Shown here piece by piece: positions 3,389 to 5,001 of a DNA stretch of 5,001 nucleotides. Location of the stretch: NCBI GenBank assembly GCA_002298965.1, contig DBMN01000246.1, positions 129 to 5,129 on the forward strand, read 5' to 3'. Below the pieces are notes generated by a model. The model had not been told where the DNA came from. It ran no database searches and saw nothing but the letters and a program-made list of their open reading frames with translations. A program made the position numbers and the translations under genes. Numbering within the stretch: the stretch's first letter is position 1; each line of letters begins with the position of its first letter. The DNA is from Rhizobiales bacterium UBA697. Its GTDB lineage: Bacteria > Pseudomonadota > Alphaproteobacteria > Rhizobiales > Ancalomicrobiaceae.

Positions 3389-5001
3389 ATGCCCGAACTG
3401 CTTCTCGAACTGTTCTCCGAAGAGATCCCCGCCCGCATGCAGAAGAAGGCGTCGGAGGATCTGAAGAAGATGATCACCGACGGGCTGGTTGCCGCGGGCC
3501 TCCATTACGAGGGCGCCAGCGCCTATGCCACGCCGCGCCGCCTGACGCTGCACGTCGTCGGCGTGCCCGCCAAGGGCGCCGACGTGCGCGAGGAGAAGAA
3601 GGGCCCGCGCGTCGGCGCGCCCGATCAGGCGATCCAGGGCTTCCTCAAGGGCGCCGGCCTCGCCTCGCTCGACCAGGCGACCGTCGTCTCCGACAAGAAG
3701 GGCGACTATTGGGTCGCCGAGACGGTGAAGCCCGGCCGCAAGGCGATCGACGTGCTGGCCGAACTGGTGCCGGCGACGATCCGCGCCTTCCCCTGGCCGA
3801 AGTCGCAGCGCTGGGGCTCGGGCACGCTCCGCTGGGTGCGTCCGCTCCACTCGATCGTCTGCACCTTCGGCACCGAGCTGGAAGAGCCGGAGATCGTCCC
3901 CTTCGAGGTCGACGGCATCCACGCCGGCAACATCACCCGCGGCCATCGCTTCCTGGCGCCCGCGCCCTTCTCGGTGAAGCGCTTCGACGACTATGTCCAG
4001 AAGCTGCAGAACGCCAAGGTCATTCTCGACACCGAGCGCCGCAAGCACATCATCCTCGAGGACGCCAAGTCGCTCGCCTTTGCGCAGGGGCTCGAGCTGG
4101 TCGAGGACGACGGCCTACTCGACGAGGTCGCCGGTCTGGTCGAATGGCCGGTGACGCTGATGGGCACCTTCGAGGAGGAGTTCCTCGAGGTTCCGCCGGA
4201 GGTGATCCGCGCCACCATCCGCGCCAATCAGAAGTGCTTCGTGCTGCGCTCGCACCACATCGACCAGAAGCTCGCCAACAAGTTCCTGCTGGTCTCGAAC
4301 CTCGAGGCCAAGGACGGCGGCAAGAAGATCGTCGCCGGCAACGGCCGCGTCATCCGCGCCCGCCTGTCGGATGCCCGCCACTTCTTCCACACCGACCTCG
4401 CCGACCTGCCGGACTACAAGGATGCCGGAAAGATCCTCGACCAGCGTCTGGCGAAGCTCCGCGCGCTCAACGTGGTCTTCCACGAGAAGCTCGGAACGCA
4501 GGGCGCGCGCGTCGATCGTCTGATCCGGTTGGCCGGTGAACTGGCGCCGCTGGTCGGCGCCGACGTCGCCAAGGCGCGCCGCGCCGCCGAGCTCGCCAAG
4601 GCCGACCTCATGACCGAGGTCGTCGGCGAGTTCCCCGAGGTCCAGGGCCTGATGGGCCGCACCTACGCGATGGCGCAGGGCGAGCCGGTCGAGGTCGCCG
4701 CGGCGATCGAGGATCACTGGAAGCCGCAGGGCCCGTCCGACCGCGTGCCGTCCGACCCGGTGTCGATCGCCGTCGCGCTCGCCGACAAGCTCGACGTGCT
4801 GACCGGCTTCTGGGCGATCGACGAGAAGCCGACGGGGAGCAAGGACCCCTACGCGCTGCGTCGCGCCGCGCTGGGTGTGATCCGGATTCTGCTCGAGGGT
4901 GGCGTGCGGCTGAAGCTGGTGCCGGCCTTCGCCACCGCGCTCGCCGCCCTGCCGAAGTCGGGCGACGGCATCGCTGCCGACCTCCTCGCCTTCTTCGCCG
5001 A
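3389..5001 (+). CDS. glyS: Glycyl-tRNA synthetase beta subunit (N-terminal part, runs off right edge)
   Basis: This is the tRNA-recognising subunit of the alpha2-beta2 glycyl-tRNA synthetase, partner of GlyQ. The open frame runs from ATG 3389 to the right edge, 537 codons plus two bases, about three quarters of the usual length of roughly 690 or more. The N-terminus MPELLLELFSEEIPARM is the standard GlyS opening and fixes the start, although no strong Shine-Dalgarno is present. Conserved blocks in order are RWG (141-143) with VRPLHSIV just after, GHRF (185-188), VEWP (251-254), RANQKCF (278-284), DARHFFHTD (328-336) and an HD-like domain containing FHEKLGT (His365), KADLMTEVVGEFP (Asp406) and ADKLD (465-469). 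Next comes KDPYALRRAALG (485-496). The C-terminal anticodon-binding region lies mostly beyond the window. A promoter candidate at 3321-3349 precedes it. No frameshift or internal stop is seen. Confidence 0.96.
   Translation, partial: MPELLLELFSEEIPARMQKKASEDLKKMITDGLVAAGLHYEGASAYATPRRLTLHVVGVPAKGADVREEKKGPRVGAPDQAIQGFLKGAGLASLDQATVVSDKKGDYWVAETVKPGRKAIDVLAELVPATIRAFPWPKSQRWGSGTLRWVRPLHSIVCTFGTELEEPEIVPFEVDGIHAGNITRGHRFLAPAPFSVKRFDDYVQKLQNAKVILDTERRKHIILEDAKSLAFAQGLELVEDDGLLDEVAGLVEWPVTLMGTFEEEFLEVPPEVIRATIRANQKCFVLRSHHIDQKLANKFLLVSNLEAKDGGKKIVAGNGRVIRARLSDARHFFHTDLADLPDYKDAGKILDQRLAKLRALNVVFHEKLGTQGARVDRLIRLAGELAPLVGADVAKARRAAELAKADLMTEVVGEFPEVQGLMGRTYAMAQGEPVEVAAAIEDHWKPQGPSDRVPSDPVSIAVALADKLDVLTGFWAIDEKPTGSKDPYALRRAALGVIRILLEGGVRLKLVPAFATALAALPKSGDGIAADLLAFFA

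Noticed and set aside
3074..4048. 324-codon open frame on the minus strand over glyS
   Set aside because: It is antisense to conserved glyS blocks, begins inside the gene without an RBS and matches no family I know.
3091..4539. 482-codon open frame on the plus strand overlapping the oxidoreductase end and glyS
   Set aside because: The translation is Arg/Pro/Ala-rich low-complexity typical of a shifted reading of GC-rich coding DNA, and the glyS frame here matches GlyS throughout.

Overview
The window is a high-GC stretch of bacterial chromosome, most likely from an alphaproteobacterium of the Rhizobiales/Hyphomicrobiales type. Three observations support this: the sequence of the glycyl-tRNA synthetase alpha subunit (for example its motif-2 region and the EQEYSRHNFEHAD stretch), promoters of the TTGACG / GCTA kind, and the strong G/C bias at third codon positions. 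No genus can be named from sequence alone. There is no sign of phage, transposon, CRISPR or plasmid genes.

Layout, left to right. (1) 1-257, minus strand: the N-terminal part of a small exported protein with a clear signal peptide and a run of six glycines; it continues past the left edge. (2) 258-448: a divergent intergenic region with a good housekeeping promoter for glyQ. (3) 449-1387: complete glyQ, followed by a strong intrinsic terminator at 1416-1453. (4) 1568-2002: a four-helix DoxX-family membrane protein, with several small palindromes in its upstream region. (5) 2018-2461, minus strand, convergent with doxX: an HxlR-family (DUF24) regulator with the conserved N-terminal CPV cysteine. 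(6) 2462-2579: a compact divergent control region with three inverted repeats. (7) 2580-3251: an NAD(P)-binding atypical SDR of the YwnB/COG2910 kind, followed by a GNRA-loop hairpin. (8) 3389 to the right edge: glyS, the beta subunit of glycyl-tRNA synthetase, 537 codons present and C-terminus missing. This last gene has an open end.

How it fits together: GlyQ and GlyS form the two-subunit bacterial glycyl-tRNA synthetase. Their genes often lie side by side, but here a cassette of about 1.9 kb, looking like a redox or electrophile response (DoxX, HxlR regulator, NAD(P)-dependent oxidoreductase), lies between them. glyQ has its own promoter and terminator, and glyS has a recognisable promoter of its own, so the subunits are probably transcribed separately. 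The HxlR regulator and the oxidoreductase form a classic divergent regulator-target pair with candidate operators between them. All gene families present are known. I see no convincing undescribed system; the points most worth a second look are the regulatory architecture of the cassette and the unidentified exported protein at the left edge.
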